Positions 27,495 to 37,970 of a DNA stretch of 64,000 nt are shown piece after piece. This DNA is from Chryseobacterium camelliae (GTDB lineage Bacteria; Bacteroidota; Bacteroidia; Flavobacteriales; Weeksellaceae), in NCBI RefSeq assembly GCF_030818575.1, contig NZ_JAUTAL010000001.1, positions 3,348,001 through 3,412,000 of the forward strand, written 5' to 3'. How positions within the stretch are numbered: position 1 is the first letter of the stretch; each line of letters opens with the position of its first letter. Below the pieces are notes generated by a model. The model saw only the letters and a program-made list of their open reading frames with translations, had not been told where the DNA came from and did no database searches. Made by a program: the position numbers and the translations under genes.

Positions 27495-29648
27495 TTATTG
27501 TTGCTGAGAACCCAGTTTATTCCAGATTTCGATTCTGTAATCTTTGATATCAGCATTGTCCTGAAGACTCTTTAACCAAGCCTGTCCAAACATTCCTGCA
27601 TTTCTCTGTGTAATGGTTTCCGTAAACTGCTTCAGGTCTCCCGGCTGCTTGTTTACAGTCTCATTCTTTTTAAGAACAACATAAACCCCTGTTCCTCCTT
27701 CAACCGGCTTGGAAAGTTTTCCTTTCGCAACACCGAAGGCAGCTCCTGCCACTTTAGGTTCCATAGCTCCTGCCACTGAAGGGTTCAGAAGATTTACCTG
27801 AGCAGATTGTTTTGTTACAGAGAACAATTTGGCAATCTGATCCAGGTTTGAAGCTTTAGCTGCATTGATCTTTTCAGAAATCTGTTTTGCAGCCAGCTTG
27901 TTTTTCACAATTACCTCGATCTGGTCTCTTACAGACTCAGGATCTGCAGTTCCTTTTTCCTGGATACCGTTCAGGTAAACCACGATCTTATCTCCGGTAC
28001 CATCTACGGTAAAGAACTCGGTATCTCCTTTAGACCTTTTCTTATCAAATGCCCAGGCTAGAATTTCTGCATCTTTATCGGTTCCTAAACCTTGCAGTTG
28101 TCCGTCAAACCTTTTAGCAGATTTAGGATTGGAGAACTGGTAATTGCCTTTTTTAGCAATATTCACGAAATCATTGAATGATTTGCCCTGCACTTGCTGG
28201 ATGAATCTTCTTGCTTTTTTATCGGTATCAGCTTCTGTAGCGTCAGAAGGCTTCACTGCTTTTACCAGGTTGGCTACTTTATAGGCCATAGCGCCCGGTT
28301 TTTTATCTTCGATATTGATGACATGATATCCGTACTGAGTTTCTACCACACCTGTTGCTCCTTTAGGGTTGTTCGCCAGATAATGTAAGAATTCAGGCAC
28401 AAAAGGTGTTTCAGGAGTTGTCCATCCAAGGCTTCCTCCCTGCGCAGCAGAGTTAGGGTCACTGGATAATTTAAGGAATTCCGTGAACCTGGCAGGGTTA
28501 GCCTTTACGATTGCCCCGATAGAATCCGCTAATTTTTTAGCCTGTTCTTTGGTTCTGGTCACTCCCTCTCCTGCAGGACTTCCTTTGAAGGCAATCAGGA
28601 TATGTCTGGATAAAGTGGAGTCTGAAGTTTTCTTATCGATAAGCTTGGACACCACATAGAAATTCTGCTCTTTGTAAGGACCGAAAGTCTGGCCGATAGC
28701 TGCCGTGGTGATAGGCCCCTGGATTGTCTGAGGCAGTTGATCAGGCTTAAAATACTGGTTAGTAAACGGCATATCTGAATTGGCCATTACAAACAGTGAA
28801 TCATTCGTCGTATTCTGGAAATTCTCCTTACCACCGCTCGCATCTGTACCTCCTGAGAACAATTTGGTAATTTCCTTCTGAGCTGCTGCGTCATCTGCCG
28901 CACTTGGCTTAGAAGGGAAATAAACGATCCCAAGATTTCTGCTGGCTTCTGTTTTGAACATTACAGGATGTTGCTTGATGTAGTCTGCAAGATCTGCTGT
29001 AGTTACTTTGATATTGTTTTTCTGAAGATAAGTAGCATAATCGATTTTTACAAAGTCGATATCTGCCAGCTGATCTCTTTCTTTCATCAGCTCTTCAGCT
29101 TCTTTTTTTCCGGTGGTGATCCCTGTGGAAACATTGGCAAATACCTGTCTTGCCATCAGCCTGTATTCAATAGACTTTCTGGTTTTCAGCCACTGGTTGT
29201 ATGCCTCTGGATTCGTTGCCTTGATGTCCTCGATCTGTTTTTTAAGCTCCTGCGTCTTAAAGTTTCCTTTTTCATCAAACAGCTGCTTGTTCTGAGCAAA
29301 CATCTGATCATACTGGATCTGGTTCCAGAAATAATCGTCTGTCATTTCAAAGCCCAACTTCTCAAACTGCTGCTTGATAAGCTTAGACTGCACCAGCAAT
29401 TGCCACGCCTGCTCTTCAAGACCGTTCTTAGGCTGGCCCTGTTGTTCTGCCTGCTGCTGAAGCACGAAAAGCTGATCATTAAACTCTTCGCGGGTGATCT
29501 TATCGCCATTTACTTTTCCTAAAACATCAGGATTTTTACCAAAAACCTTATCGATGCTGTCCGGGTTCACCAGGAACGCTAAAAGCGCCAGTGCAATTAC
29601 TCCCATCAAAAGCCAAGGTCTGTTCCTAATCTGTCCTAAAATTGCCAT
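27495..29648 (-). CDS. ppiD: PpiD-like periplasmic peptidyl-prolyl isomerase/chaperone
   Basis: 717 residues: one N-terminal membrane anchor (residues 12-27, WLLMGVIALALLAFLV), a SurA/PpiD N-terminal chaperone region, then a parvulin domain near residues 345-450 (SRHILIAFKG, GGSLGWTTPETPFVPEF, GYHVINIEDK). A second, degenerate parvulin-like segment follows. It assists folding of outer-membrane proteins from the periplasmic face of the inner membrane. It diverges from lon; both serve protein quality control. A TATTTTCG -7-like element is at 29685-29678. Confidence 0.9.
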   Translation of the reverse strand: MAILGQIRNRPWLLMGVIALALLAFLVNPDSIDKVFGKNPDVLGKVNGDKITREEFNDQLFVLQQQAEQQGQPKNGLEEQAWQLLVQSKLIKQQFEKLGFEMTDDYFWNQIQYDQMFAQNKQLFDEKGNFKTQELKKQIEDIKATNPEAYNQWLKTRKSIEYRLMARQVFANVSTGITTGKKEAEELMKERDQLADIDFVKIDYATYLQKNNIKVTTADLADYIKQHPVMFKTEASRNLGIVYFPSKPSAADDAAAQKEITKLFSGGTDASGGKENFQNTTNDSLFVMANSDMPFTNQYFKPDQLPQTIQGPITTAAIGQTFGPYKEQNFYVVSKLIDKKTSDSTLSRHILIAFKGSPAGEGVTRTKEQAKKLADSIGAIVKANPARFTEFLKLSSDPNSAAQGGSLGWTTPETPFVPEFLHYLANNPKGATGVVETQYGYHVINIEDKKPGAMAYKVANLVKAVKPSDATEADTDKKARRFIQQVQGKSFNDFVNIAKKGNYQFSNPKSAKRFDGQLQGLGTDKDAEILAWAFDKKRSKGDTEFFTVDGTGDKIVVYLNGIQEKGTADPESVRDQIEVIVKNKLAAKQISEKINAAKASNLDQIAKLFSVTKQSAQVNLLNPSVAGAMEPKVAGAAFGVAKGKLSKPVEGGTGVYVVLKKNETVNKQPGDLKQFTETITQRNAGMFGQAWLKSLQDNADIKDYRIEIWNKLGSQQQ

Positions 29649-29789
29649 TATATAAATTATAGTTTTTTATCAGTTTGCGAAAATACACATTTTTAAGAAA
29701 TTACAGAAATCTGAAACCTTTTTTTAATTTTTAAAATCCAAATAATGCAAAAAAGGAAATTTTGGCCGTAATTTCCACGAAAAAACAAA

Positions 29790-29805
29790 TGGCATAAGTC
29801 TTGTG
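29790..29805 (+). promoter_or_regulatory. possible sigma54-type promoter of lon
   Basis: TGGCATAAGTCTTGTG resembles the sigma54 -24/-12 consensus (TGGCAC-N5-TTGC): GG and the TTG are correctly spaced, but the final GC is GT. No good TAnnTTTG element lies closer to lon. The predicted start is about 90 nt before the lon ATG. Confidence 0.35.
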
Positions 29806-29880
29806 CGTTCTTATCCCCAACGGCATATGATGTGTTTTTCAGGGATGTTGCCGCCGCCGTACTTAACGATTTAAAAATGG

Positions 29881-29897
29881 AAATGACAATTTGTCAT
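29881..29897. promoter_or_regulatory. perfect palindrome just upstream of lon
   Basis: AATGACAA-T-TTGTCATT is an 8+8 inverted repeat ending 10 nt before the lon start codon. It may be an operator or a leader hairpin covering the ribosome-binding region. Confidence 0.5.
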
Positions 29898-29907
29898 TCA
29901 ATAACCT

Positions 29908-32313
29908 ATGACAGAATTTGAAGATATAAGTTTAGAAGAAATGATCAATGACGGATTTGATATTGTAGCAGAAGAAATCAATCTTTCCGATTTTTCGGAA
30001 ACGGATCAGGACTCCGAACAAAAAATATTCCCCATCCTGCCGGTAAGAAACATGGTGATGTTCCCCAATGTGGTCATTCCCATTACGGCCGGAAGAAAAA
30101 ATTCAATACAGCTGCTGGAAGAGGCTCAGACAAGCGGTAGCCTGATCGGTATTGTAAGCCAGAAAAATTCGGATGTGGAACAGCCACATGAAAAAGACAT
30201 TTTTCAGGTGGGCACAATGGCAAAGATCATTAAGATCATCAAGCTTCCCGAAGGGAATATTACGGCTATTACAAAAGGGTTTTACCGTTTCAAAATCAGG
30301 AAAATGGTTGAGAAACAGCCTTATTTTAAAGCTGAAATTACACGTCTGAAAGATACAAAGGCTAAAAATACAGAGCAGTACGACGCATTGCTCGAAAATA
30401 TCAAAGATCTCGCATTAAAGATCATAGAACTTGATCCAAACATTCCGAATGCGGCCAATTTTGCGATCAAGAATATCAATAATAATGATGATCTGCTTAA
30501 TTTCATCTGTACTAATTCCAATTTCCCGTCATCTGAGAAACAGAAACTGCTGGAGGAGAAAAACCTCATGGAAAGGGCTAAAAAGTCCTATGAAATGATG
30601 CATGAAGATTTCAGGAAACTGGAGCTGAGAAACCAGATCCATCAGAAGACTTCCAAAGATCTTGATAAACAGCAGAGGGAGTATTTCCTTAACCAGCAGA
30701 TCCGCACCATCCAGGAAGAACTGGGCGGCGGACCTGAAAACGATGCGGAAGAGCTGGTAAAAAAAGCCAGAGCCAAAACCTGGTCTCCGGAAGTGGAAGA
30801 ACATTTCCAGAAAGAGATTGCCCGCCTTCAGCGCCAGAATCCCAATTCGCCGGATTATAATGTCCAGCGGAATTACCTTGATTTTTTCACCGACCTTCCG
30901 TGGGAAACGTATACGAAAGACCTTTTTGACATTGCCAAAGCGGAAAAGGTGCTGGATAAAGCCCACTTCGGACTTGAAGACATCAAAAAAAGAATCCTTG
31001 AGCACATGGCCGTGCTGAAGCTTAAAAATAACATGAAATCTCCTATCCTTCTGTTATCCGGGCCTCCGGGAGTAGGAAAAACATCTTTAGGGAAATCTGT
31101 TGCAGATGCTTTAGGGAGAAAATATGTCCGTCTTTCCTTAGGCGGCCTCCATGATGAAAGTGAAATCCGCGGGCACAGAAAAACCTATATCGGAGCAATG
31201 GCCGGCAGGATTTTACAGTCGATTAAGAAAGCCGGGACTTCCAATCCGGTTATTGTCCTGGATGAAATTGACAAAGTCGGGCAGGGAATTCACGGCGATC
31301 CAAGCTCTGCATTACTGGAAGTCCTTGACCCTGAACAGAATAAATCATTCTACGACAATTTCCTGGAAATGGGCTACGATCTGTCTAAGGTTATGTTCAT
31401 CGCTACGGCCAACTCATTGTCTACGATCCAGACACCGCTTCTCGACCGTATGGAAATCATACAGATTGCCGGTTATACGCTAGAGGAGAAAATTGAAATT
31501 GCAAAAAGGCACCTCATTAAGAAACAGCAACAGGAAAACGGACTTGATGTTAAATCATTCAAGCTGGGTTACGATGAACTGAAACATATTATTGAAGCGC
31601 ACACTTCAGAAAGCGGGGTAAGAACCCTGGAGAAAAGGATTGCTGCCATAGCACGCTGGGTAGCACTGCAGACTGCACTCCTCAAGGATTACAATCCTAA
31701 AATCTCAATTGATAAGATTGACGGAATCCTGGGTGTTCCCCGACCGAAAAGCCTGTCGGAAATCACGGGTGTTCCCGGTGTCGTTACCGGACTTGCCTGG
31801 ACAAGTGTAGGCGGTGATATCTTATATATCGAGAGTATCCTGAGCAACGGAAAGGGAAATCTTACCATGACCGGGAATCTTGGAACCGTAATGAAGGAAT
31901 CTGCCACGATTGCGCTTGAATACATTAAGGCAAGGCATGAAGACCTGGGCATCCCACAAGATGACCTGGATAAGACAAACATCCACGTACACGTTCCTGA
32001 AGGTGCCACTCCAAAAGATGGCCCTTCTGCAGGAATTGCCATGCTGACCTCTATGGTTTCTTCTTATAAAAATAAAAAGGTAAAACCACATCTGGCCATG
32101 ACCGGTGAGATTACGCTGAGAGGTAAAGTACTTCCCGTAGGCGGAATTAAAGAAAAGCTTCTGGCTGCTACAAGGGCGGGAATACAGGACGTGATTCTGT
32201 GCGATGCCAACAGGAAAGATGTGGAAGAAATTAAAAAAGATTACCTTAGAAACCTGAAAGTCCATTACGTAAGCCGGATGGAAGAAGTAATTGAAATTGC
32301 CATTGAGCAGTAA
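29908..32313 (+). CDS. lon: ATP-dependent endopeptidase La (Lon)
   Basis: Cytosolic AAA+ protease that degrades misfolded and regulatory proteins. Its 801 residues contain the N-terminal substrate-recognition domain (starting near residue 42, [16 protein letters not shown]), the coiled-coil middle, Walker A GPPGVGKT at 385-392, Walker B IVLDEIDK and the C-terminal peptidase domain. The catalytic dyad is S707 (KDGPSAGIA) and K750 (GGIKEK). The protein is complete. It has its own terminator and no operon partner. Confidence 0.97.
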   Translation: MTEFEDISLEEMINDGFDIVAEEINLSDFSETDQDSEQKIFPILPVRNMVMFPNVVIPITAGRKNSIQLLEEAQTSGSLIGIVSQKNSDVEQPHEKDIFQVGTMAKIIKIIKLPEGNITAITKGFYRFKIRKMVEKQPYFKAEITRLKDTKAKNTEQYDALLENIKDLALKIIELDPNIPNAANFAIKNINNNDDLLNFICTNSNFPSSEKQKLLEEKNLMERAKKSYEMMHEDFRKLELRNQIHQKTSKDLDKQQREYFLNQQIRTIQEELGGGPENDAEELVKKARAKTWSPEVEEHFQKEIARLQRQNPNSPDYNVQRNYLDFFTDLPWETYTKDLFDIAKAEKVLDKAHFGLEDIKKRILEHMAVLKLKNNMKSPILLLSGPPGVGKTSLGKSVADALGRKYVRLSLGGLHDESEIRGHRKTYIGAMAGRILQSIKKAGTSNPVIVLDEIDKVGQGIHGDPSSALLEVLDPEQNKSFYDNFLEMGYDLSKVMFIATANSLSTIQTPLLDRMEIIQIAGYTLEEKIEIAKRHLIKKQQQENGLDVKSFKLGYDELKHIIEAHTSESGVRTLEKRIAAIARWVALQTALLKDYNPKISIDKIDGILGVPRPKSLSEITGVPGVVTGLAWTSVGGDILYIESILSNGKGNLTMTGNLGTVMKESATIALEYIKARHEDLGIPQDDLDKTNIHVHVPEGATPKDGPSAGIAMLTSMVSSYKNKKVKPHLAMTGEITLRGKVLPVGGIKEKLLAATRAGIQDVILCDANRKDVEEIKKDYLRNLKVHYVSRMEEVIEIAIEQ

Positions 32314-32417
32314 TTGGGTGATCAAATTTCACTTTGATCAATGATGATAATAGGGTTAAAGACCCTGTATTGTGTAATTTATTACAATAATGATCATTTT
32401 AACGATATTTTTTTTAA

Positions 32418-32447
32418 AACCTCATCTGTATATGATGAGGTTTTTCT
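32418..32447 (+). terminator. terminator of lon
   Basis: AACCTCATC/GATGAGGTT stem with a TGTATAT loop and a T-rich tail; ends 31 nt before the next start codon. Confidence 0.9.
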
Positions 32448-32477
32448 TATTTTTATGTAGCAAAATCACAATCGGAT

Positions 32478-33590
32478 ATGAATTATTTTAAACTTCCTTT
32501 TCTCCTCAAGCTTACGCTTGTTGTCATCTCCATTATAGGCCTTGGATACCTTTTGGCTTTAGGGCAGAGCATCATCGCTCCATTTTTCCTTGCTTTTCTT
32601 ATGGCCATGCTTTTTCTGCCTCTGGCAACCTTTTTGGAAAAAAGATTAAGGCTCCCAAGATCTTTATCAACGATGGCGGCTGTTTTATTGATGCTGATTA
32701 TCCTTACGGGACTGATTTATTTTTTCGGGTCACAGCTTTCCAGTTTCAGCAAAGACCTTCCGCGCTTACGCATGCAATTCAACACCGTATTCAATGATCT
32801 TCAGCGTTGGGTTTCAAAGACATTCCATGTAAAAATCAAGGAACAGCTGGATTATATTGACCAGGGATTGAGCAAGTTGTTGTCCTCTTCAGGCGTTATT
32901 TTAGGATTTACGTTTGGGATATTCTCTACCGGCATAGGCTTTATCCTGTTCTTCATCCTGTTTTTCATCTTTATCCTGAACTACAGAAGGGTATTGAACA
33001 ATTTCATTCTGACGGTCTTTAACGAGAAACACAAAGCCAGTGTACAGGAAGCCGTTACGGAAATCCGGATCATGACAAAGAAATATATCATTGGATTATG
33101 CCTTCAGATCATCATTGTTTCAACTTTAACAGGAATCGCACTTTCTATCATAGGAGTAAAATATGCGATCCTCCTGGCGGTTCTCACCGGATTACTGAAT
33201 GTAATCCCTTATCTGGGTATTTTTATTTCGCTGTTTATTTCGTGCTTTATTGCTTTTGCTACAGGAACACCTTCCACATGTATCTACGTAGTTATCGGCT
33301 ATATCGTGGTGCATATCATTGACGGAAACATTATCCTGCCATTCGTAGTGGGCTCTAAGGTAAAAATCAATGCTTTGTTTTCATTTCTGGGAATTCTTGT
33401 CGGCGAACATCTCTGGGGAATTGCAGGAATGTTTCTGTGCATTCCGGCTATTGCCATCCTTAAAATTATATTTGAAAAAATTGAAGGGCTGCAGCCTTGG
33501 GGAAAATTACTGGGAGAGGATGAGAAGCCTGATAAGAAGAAAAAGACCTATAAGATATCAAAGAATATCACATTAAAGGAGATGGATTGA
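32478..33590 (+). CDS. AI-2E family transporter
   Basis: 370-residue polytopic membrane protein with about eight helices. Motifs of the PerM/AI-2E exporter family are present, such as GLLNVIPYLGIF and the conserved IDGNIILPFVVGSKV near the C-terminus, and the tail is lysine-rich and cytosolic. Family members export autoinducer-2, sodium or other small solutes; the substrate here cannot be deduced. It is a single-gene unit between two terminators. Confidence 0.88.
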   Translation: MNYFKLPFLLKLTLVVISIIGLGYLLALGQSIIAPFFLAFLMAMLFLPLATFLEKRLRLPRSLSTMAAVLLMLIILTGLIYFFGSQLSSFSKDLPRLRMQFNTVFNDLQRWVSKTFHVKIKEQLDYIDQGLSKLLSSSGVILGFTFGIFSTGIGFILFFILFFIFILNYRRVLNNFILTVFNEKHKASVQEAVTEIRIMTKKYIIGLCLQIIIVSTLTGIALSIIGVKYAILLAVLTGLLNVIPYLGIFISLFISCFIAFATGTPSTCIYVVIGYIVVHIIDGNIILPFVVGSKVKINALFSFLGILVGEHLWGIAGMFLCIPAIAILKIIFEKIEGLQPWGKLLGEDEKPDKKKKTYKISKNITLKEMD

Positions 33591-33714
33591 GGGGATTTAA
33601 GAGTAAACGGTCAATTCACTAAGCTCGTCAATTTATTTCCTATATTAATTAGTTAATCTTTGTATCGATAAAATATCCTGACCTTTACAACTTATATATG
33701 TTATATATGATCAC

Positions 33715-33741
33715 AAAAAAGCCTTCCGAAGAAGGCTTTTT
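33715..33741. terminator. bidirectional terminator between the AI-2E-family and acyl-CoA dehydrogenase genes
   Basis: AAAAAGCCTTC/GAAGGCTTTTT stem with a CGAA tetraloop, with T-runs on either strand; placed between convergent genes. Confidence 0.9.
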
Positions 33742-33830
33742 GTATAATTCATTCCGGATGAAATTATCATTCACAAGCATAGCGAATTGATCATTCACGA
33801 TCGCTTATTCGCTTCAACACCTGTTCTTCT

Positions 33831-35189
33831 CTACACAAATGCACTGAATCCGGTAATAGACCTTCCTACAATCAGCGAGTTGATTTCTTTGGTTCCTTCA
33901 TAAGAGTAAATCGCTTCGGCATCTGCAACAAATCTTGCTACATCATACTCCAGCAGGATCCCGTTTCCTCCCAGGACCTCTCGTGCCCTGGAAACGATAT
34001 CCCTGGTCCTCAGCGTACAGAATACTTTTGCCAATGAAGCGTGTTCATCTTTTAGAATCCCCTCATCCTGCATCTCAGAAAGCCTGAATACCATGGTCTG
34101 CATTGCCGTAAGATTGGATAGCATTTCCACAAGATGGCCCTGTATCATCTGAAAAGAGGCGATCGGTTTCCCGAACTGTTCTCTTTTGCGGGTATAGTCC
34201 AGAGCGCTTTCATAAGCACCTCTTGCACAGCCTGTAGCCATCCATGCTACGCCTGCCCTGGTCATTCGCAGTACCTTTCCTGTATCCTTAAATGAATTGG
34301 CATGTTGTAATCGGTTTTCTTCCGTTACCAGGCAGTCTTTTAAGGTGATCAATCCATTCTGCACGATTCTCAATGCCATCTTACCTTTGATTTTTTCCAC
34401 GGAATAGCCCGGATTATCTTTTTCAATAATAAACCCTTTCACTTCTCCGTCATCAAGGTCTCTGGCCCAGATGATAACCAGGTCTGCAAAGGTTGCGTTA
34501 CCAATCCATTTTTTCTGTCCGTTCAGTATCCATCCTTCCGGAGTCTTCTTACAGGTAACAGTTAATCCGCCTGCTGCACCGGAACCTACTTCAGGCTCAG
34601 TAAGTCCGAATGCCCCGATTTTCTCAAACTTCTGCATCTGTGGAAGCCATTTCTGTTTCTGTTCTTCAGATCCGCAGATATAGATAGAGCCCATTGCTAA
34701 TCCTGACTGCACACCAAAAAAGGTTGCTATGGAAGCATCTACTCTTGCCATTTCCATCGCAATCACCCCTTCCATAAGGAAAGGCATTCCCGGGCAGCCA
34801 TATCCTTCATAGGTCACCCCGCAGATATCCAGCTTCTGGAATTTCGGGATCAGCTCATGGGGAAATTCATCCCTTAGCCAGTAATGGTTTACCAGAGGTT
34901 TTACCTCTTTTTCCATGAAAGCCCTTACTTTCAGCTGGATTTCCCTTTGTTCCGGCGTTAGCGTATGGTAGATATCATAGAAGTCACCATCGATAGGCGG
35001 AAGTTCTTTTTTCTTTTTATTGGGATCGAGCATTTTCATAAGTCCGCTGAGCTGCTTATCATCCAGCTTGGAGAAATTCTCCATCAGCTTCGGCAGATTT
35101 ACTTTTTGTGAAATGGTACTCAGCTGGTCGAAATCTATAGTCCGGAATAATTCTATTGCGTTTCTGATTTTTGAAAAGGTATTTGACAT
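33831..35189 (-). CDS. acyl-CoA dehydrogenase, glutaryl-CoA dehydrogenase-like
   Basis: FAD enzyme that oxidises an acyl-CoA. GAFGLTEPEVGSG (FAD/substrate loop), QKKWIGNATFAD and the C-terminal YEGTKEINSLIVGRSITG match the glutaryl-CoA dehydrogenase branch; the Glu in YEGT is the catalytic base. The protein has 452 residues, about 60 more than usual, because of an N-terminal extension of lysine-rich helices before LTPEQREIQL. No partner genes such as an electron-transfer flavoprotein are adjacent, so the exact substrate stays open. Confidence 0.88.
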   Translation of the reverse strand: MSNTFSKIRNAIELFRTIDFDQLSTISQKVNLPKLMENFSKLDDKQLSGLMKMLDPNKKKKELPPIDGDFYDIYHTLTPEQREIQLKVRAFMEKEVKPLVNHYWLRDEFPHELIPKFQKLDICGVTYEGYGCPGMPFLMEGVIAMEMARVDASIATFFGVQSGLAMGSIYICGSEEQKQKWLPQMQKFEKIGAFGLTEPEVGSGAAGGLTVTCKKTPEGWILNGQKKWIGNATFADLVIIWARDLDDGEVKGFIIEKDNPGYSVEKIKGKMALRIVQNGLITLKDCLVTEENRLQHANSFKDTGKVLRMTRAGVAWMATGCARGAYESALDYTRKREQFGKPIASFQMIQGHLVEMLSNLTAMQTMVFRLSEMQDEGILKDEHASLAKVFCTLRTRDIVSRAREVLGGNGILLEYDVARFVADAEAIYSYEGTKEINSLIVGRSITGFSAFV

Positions 35190-35393
35190 AATAAATGGAT
35201 TGTGTTTGATTCCTAAAAGGTAGCAAAAATTAATCCGAAAACCAATGCCTACCTCATACTACGTTTTACAAAACCCTTAATATCAAACCATTGAACCGGA
35301 ATTTCTTTTTACAAAGCTTTTGCCTTTGATTTTCAATCTTTACAAACGATTCACCCTGAACTTTGGAAAAGACAAACCTTAAAAATCAACATT

Positions 35394-36305
35394 ATGAAAA
35401 CCATTTGCATTCAACTATCGCTGGCTTCTGTTCTGCTATTAGGCTTATATTCCTGTAAAAAGGGAGAAGCAGCCCGCAAAGATTATGAAGCTTCCGCCAC
35501 AGCAGACTCTGCAGCCGCTGTTACTTCCGACAGCATATCTTCGGTAGCAACCATGAAAGTAAAGGATAAGCAGTTCGTAAAAACCGCAGACGTGAATATG
35601 GAAGTGCAGGATGTATATGAAACCACCATCTCCATAGAAAAAACCGTTCAGGATATGGGCGGATTTGTAACCAACAGCAACTTGCAGAGCTCAGTATTAT
35701 CCGAAGAAACCTACAATACGTCCGACAAGGATGCCATGCTCGTTAAAAAATACCAGACGGAAAATTCAATGAAGGTACGTATTCCGACTGCTAACCTCGG
35801 AGAATTCCTTACGCTGATCAACACGAAAAAACTGTTCCTGAATTCAAGAACGATCAGTGCGGAAGATGTTACAGCGGAAATACAGTATGCTGCTCTTGAA
35901 AGAAAAAGAATGAAGACCACTGCTGATCATATTTCCGAACTCAAAAGCAGCAAGGACAAAGTGAAGCTCAGTGACGAGAATATGTCTGAGGATAATATGC
36001 AGCAACTAGCTAATATGGATATTACAGACCGCCTCAAATACAGCACCGTTGACATTTTCATCAGAGAGCCCAAGCTCCGGGTTTCGGAAATCGCGGTTAC
36101 CAATACAACCCATATTGACAATAAATACAGGATCAGTTTTATATACAGCATGAAAAATGCTTTTGCCGAAGGTTGCTATCTGATCCAGAAAATCATTGTA
36201 TTGCTGATGACCATCTGGCCGCTGTGGGTTATCGCTTTACTTATTTTTGTCTTCATAAAAAGAAGAAAGCCAGCGAGGAAAATTCAAAAAACGATCTCTG
36301 AGTAA
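35394..36305 (+). CDS. DUF4349-containing lipoprotein
   Basis: 303 residues. The lipoprotein signal ends LLGLYSC, followed by KKGEA. A DUF4349 domain spans about residues 60-285, with VKTADVNMEVQDVYETTISIE, here given by parts VKTADVNMEV and DVYETT, and a C-terminal transmembrane helix (about 270-290) with a basic end RRKPARKIQ. The family is of unknown function, thought to sit at the envelope. A lipid at one end and a helix at the other make it a double-anchored envelope protein. Confidence 0.82.
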   Translation: MKTICIQLSLASVLLLGLYSCKKGEAARKDYEASATADSAAAVTSDSISSVATMKVKDKQFVKTADVNMEVQDVYETTISIEKTVQDMGGFVTNSNLQSSVLSEETYNTSDKDAMLVKKYQTENSMKVRIPTANLGEFLTLINTKKLFLNSRTISAEDVTAEIQYAALERKRMKTTADHISELKSSKDKVKLSDENMSEDNMQQLANMDITDRLKYSTVDIFIREPKLRVSEIAVTNTTHIDNKYRISFIYSMKNAFAEGCYLIQKIIVLLMTIWPLWVIALLIFVFIKRRKPARKIQKTISE

Positions 36306-36340
36306 ATTTTCGTTCGGATCTCATCAATTACGTTATTCCC

Positions 36341-36369
36341 ATAACCTTCAGAAAAAACCTGAAGGTTAT
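36341..36369. terminator. hairpin between convergent genes, no clear T-run
   Basis: ATAACCTTCAG/CTGAAGGTTAT, an 11-bp stem with a 7-nt A-rich loop. It lies between two converging genes but lacks a T-tract on either side, so termination is plausible but not certain. Confidence 0.5.
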
Positions 36370-36388
36370 AGCGGCATCTGATATAATT

Positions 36389-37819
36389 TCAGAATTTCAT
36401 GCGCAGCAGACCCGGCCTGGTTTTATAAAGATGAAGGATCAGTTCGCCGAACAGAGTGTTGGCCCAGGCAAACCAAGACCTCGTAAAATTTCCGGGATCG
36501 TTCACGTCAAAAGATTCATGGATGAAGCCGGTTCCGGCATGTGTGGCTTTTAATGTTTTCAGGCAATAGATGATCTCATCCTCCTGGTCTGTGGTCAGGG
36601 CCTGCATAATCAGGCCTAAAGGCCATATTTTATGTTCACCTATGTGAGGACCTCCGATCCCCTTTGCAAATTTTCCTGTACTGAACCAGGGATTGGCATT
36701 ACTCAGAGAAAACTTCCTCGTATTCCTGTATACTTCATCTTCCCCGGAAGCATATCCTAAATAAGGAATTGACAGCAGGTTGGGTACATTGGCATCATCC
36801 ATGAACAGGGCATTTCCGAAGCCATCTATCTCCAGGGCGTAAATACTGCCTGCTTCAGGATGTTTCAAAATTCCATATTTACGGATTGCTGCATCAACTT
36901 CATTTGCGAGGTCCATACAGTCTTTTGCCATAGACCGGTCCTTAAAAACGTCATTGAAGATTTCTGCGGTCTGCCTGAGGGACACGACTGCAAACATATT
37001 GGAAGAAATAAGAAACGGATAAAAGGTAGCATCATCGGAAGGCCGGAACATAGAATGGATCAACCCTATCTTTTGGGTTGGATTTCCATATCCGCCGGCA
37101 AATTGTGTATCCAGAGGATTCCCGTCAGCCCTCTGGAAGTGGTACGGCCCTTTCGAATTTTTTCTCTGCTGCTCCCTAAACGTCTGTACAATCAGACCCA
37201 TAGCTCTTTTCCAATCTTCATCCAATACAGAGGCATCTCCGGTTACTTTCCAGTAATGATAGGACAGCCGCATAACATAGCATAAAGAATCCACTTCCCA
37301 CTTTCGTTCATGGATGCCGGGTTTCATTTCGGTGCGGTCATCTTTCCATTCGCTGATTTTACTTGGATCATCATAAAAAGCATTGGCGTAAGGATCCAGC
37401 AGCACGAATTCAATCTGTTTATTGATGACACCTTTCAAAAGGTTTTTCAGTTTTTCATCTTCATTGGCAAGGTTCAGGTAAGGAAATACCTGCGCTGAAG
37501 AATCCCGGAGCCACATCGCATCTATATCACCGGTAATGACAAAGGTATATGGCTTAGTGTTTTTATGGTAAAAGGTGACAGTGGTATCCAGTGTATTCGG
37601 AAAACAATTCTCAAACATCCAGGCCAGCTCCGGATCGGCAATCACTTTCTTTACAGAACGTATCGTTTTCTCCACCTCTTTTGAGATGAATTTTCTTTTG
37701 CCGACTTCCGGTCTGCGGGAAATAAAATCCTGTGGTGATAAAAACTTTACAGAACCTGGTAATAAGGAATATCCTAAGCCTATTCCGGACTTTTTGATAA
37801 AACTTCTTCTATTAAGCAT
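36389..37819 (-). CDS. glycoside hydrolase family 125 (exo-alpha-1,6-mannosidase type)
   Basis: The GH125 signature is clear: TGDIDAMWLRDSSAQVFPYL, here in parts GDIDAMWLRDS and AQVFPYL, plus YANAFYDDPSK, SLCYVMRLSYHYW and RPSDDATFYPFL. The family removes terminal alpha-1,6-mannose from glycans. The ATG at 37819 opens with NRRSFIKKSG, a twin-arginine-type signal, so export by Tat is likely; an ATG 11 codons upstream is less suited. The 476-residue protein is full length. No other polysaccharide-utilisation genes flank it. Confidence 0.88.
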   Translation of the reverse strand: MLNRRSFIKKSGIGLGYSLLPGSVKFLSPQDFISRRPEVGKRKFISKEVEKTIRSVKKVIADPELAWMFENCFPNTLDTTVTFYHKNTKPYTFVITGDIDAMWLRDSSAQVFPYLNLANEDEKLKNLLKGVINKQIEFVLLDPYANAFYDDPSKISEWKDDRTEMKPGIHERKWEVDSLCYVMRLSYHYWKVTGDASVLDEDWKRAMGLIVQTFREQQRKNSKGPYHFQRADGNPLDTQFAGGYGNPTQKIGLIHSMFRPSDDATFYPFLISSNMFAVVSLRQTAEIFNDVFKDRSMAKDCMDLANEVDAAIRKYGILKHPEAGSIYALEIDGFGNALFMDDANVPNLLSIPYLGYASGEDEVYRNTRKFSLSNANPWFSTGKFAKGIGGPHIGEHKIWPLGLIMQALTTDQEDEIIYCLKTLKATHAGTGFIHESFDVNDPGNFTRSWFAWANTLFGELILHLYKTRPGLLRMKF

Positions 37820-37894
37820 GGTTACAGATGAATATTGATTAAAATTAACCATTTAAAATTATCCGCTAAAATTTTTCATCCGTTCAATTTTCCG

Positions 37895-37902
37895 TAAATT
37901 TG
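37895..37902 (+). promoter_or_regulatory. -7 element of the pgi promoter
   Basis: TAAATTTG is a perfect TAnnTTTG, with a T-rich -33 region about 18 nt upstream; it gives a leader of roughly 65 nt before pgi. Confidence 0.5.
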
Positions 37903-37970
37903 CATTTTAATTTCAACCGGTAGACATTCCGTCACCCATTGAATGCTCAATCTTAAAACAGAATTTACTT

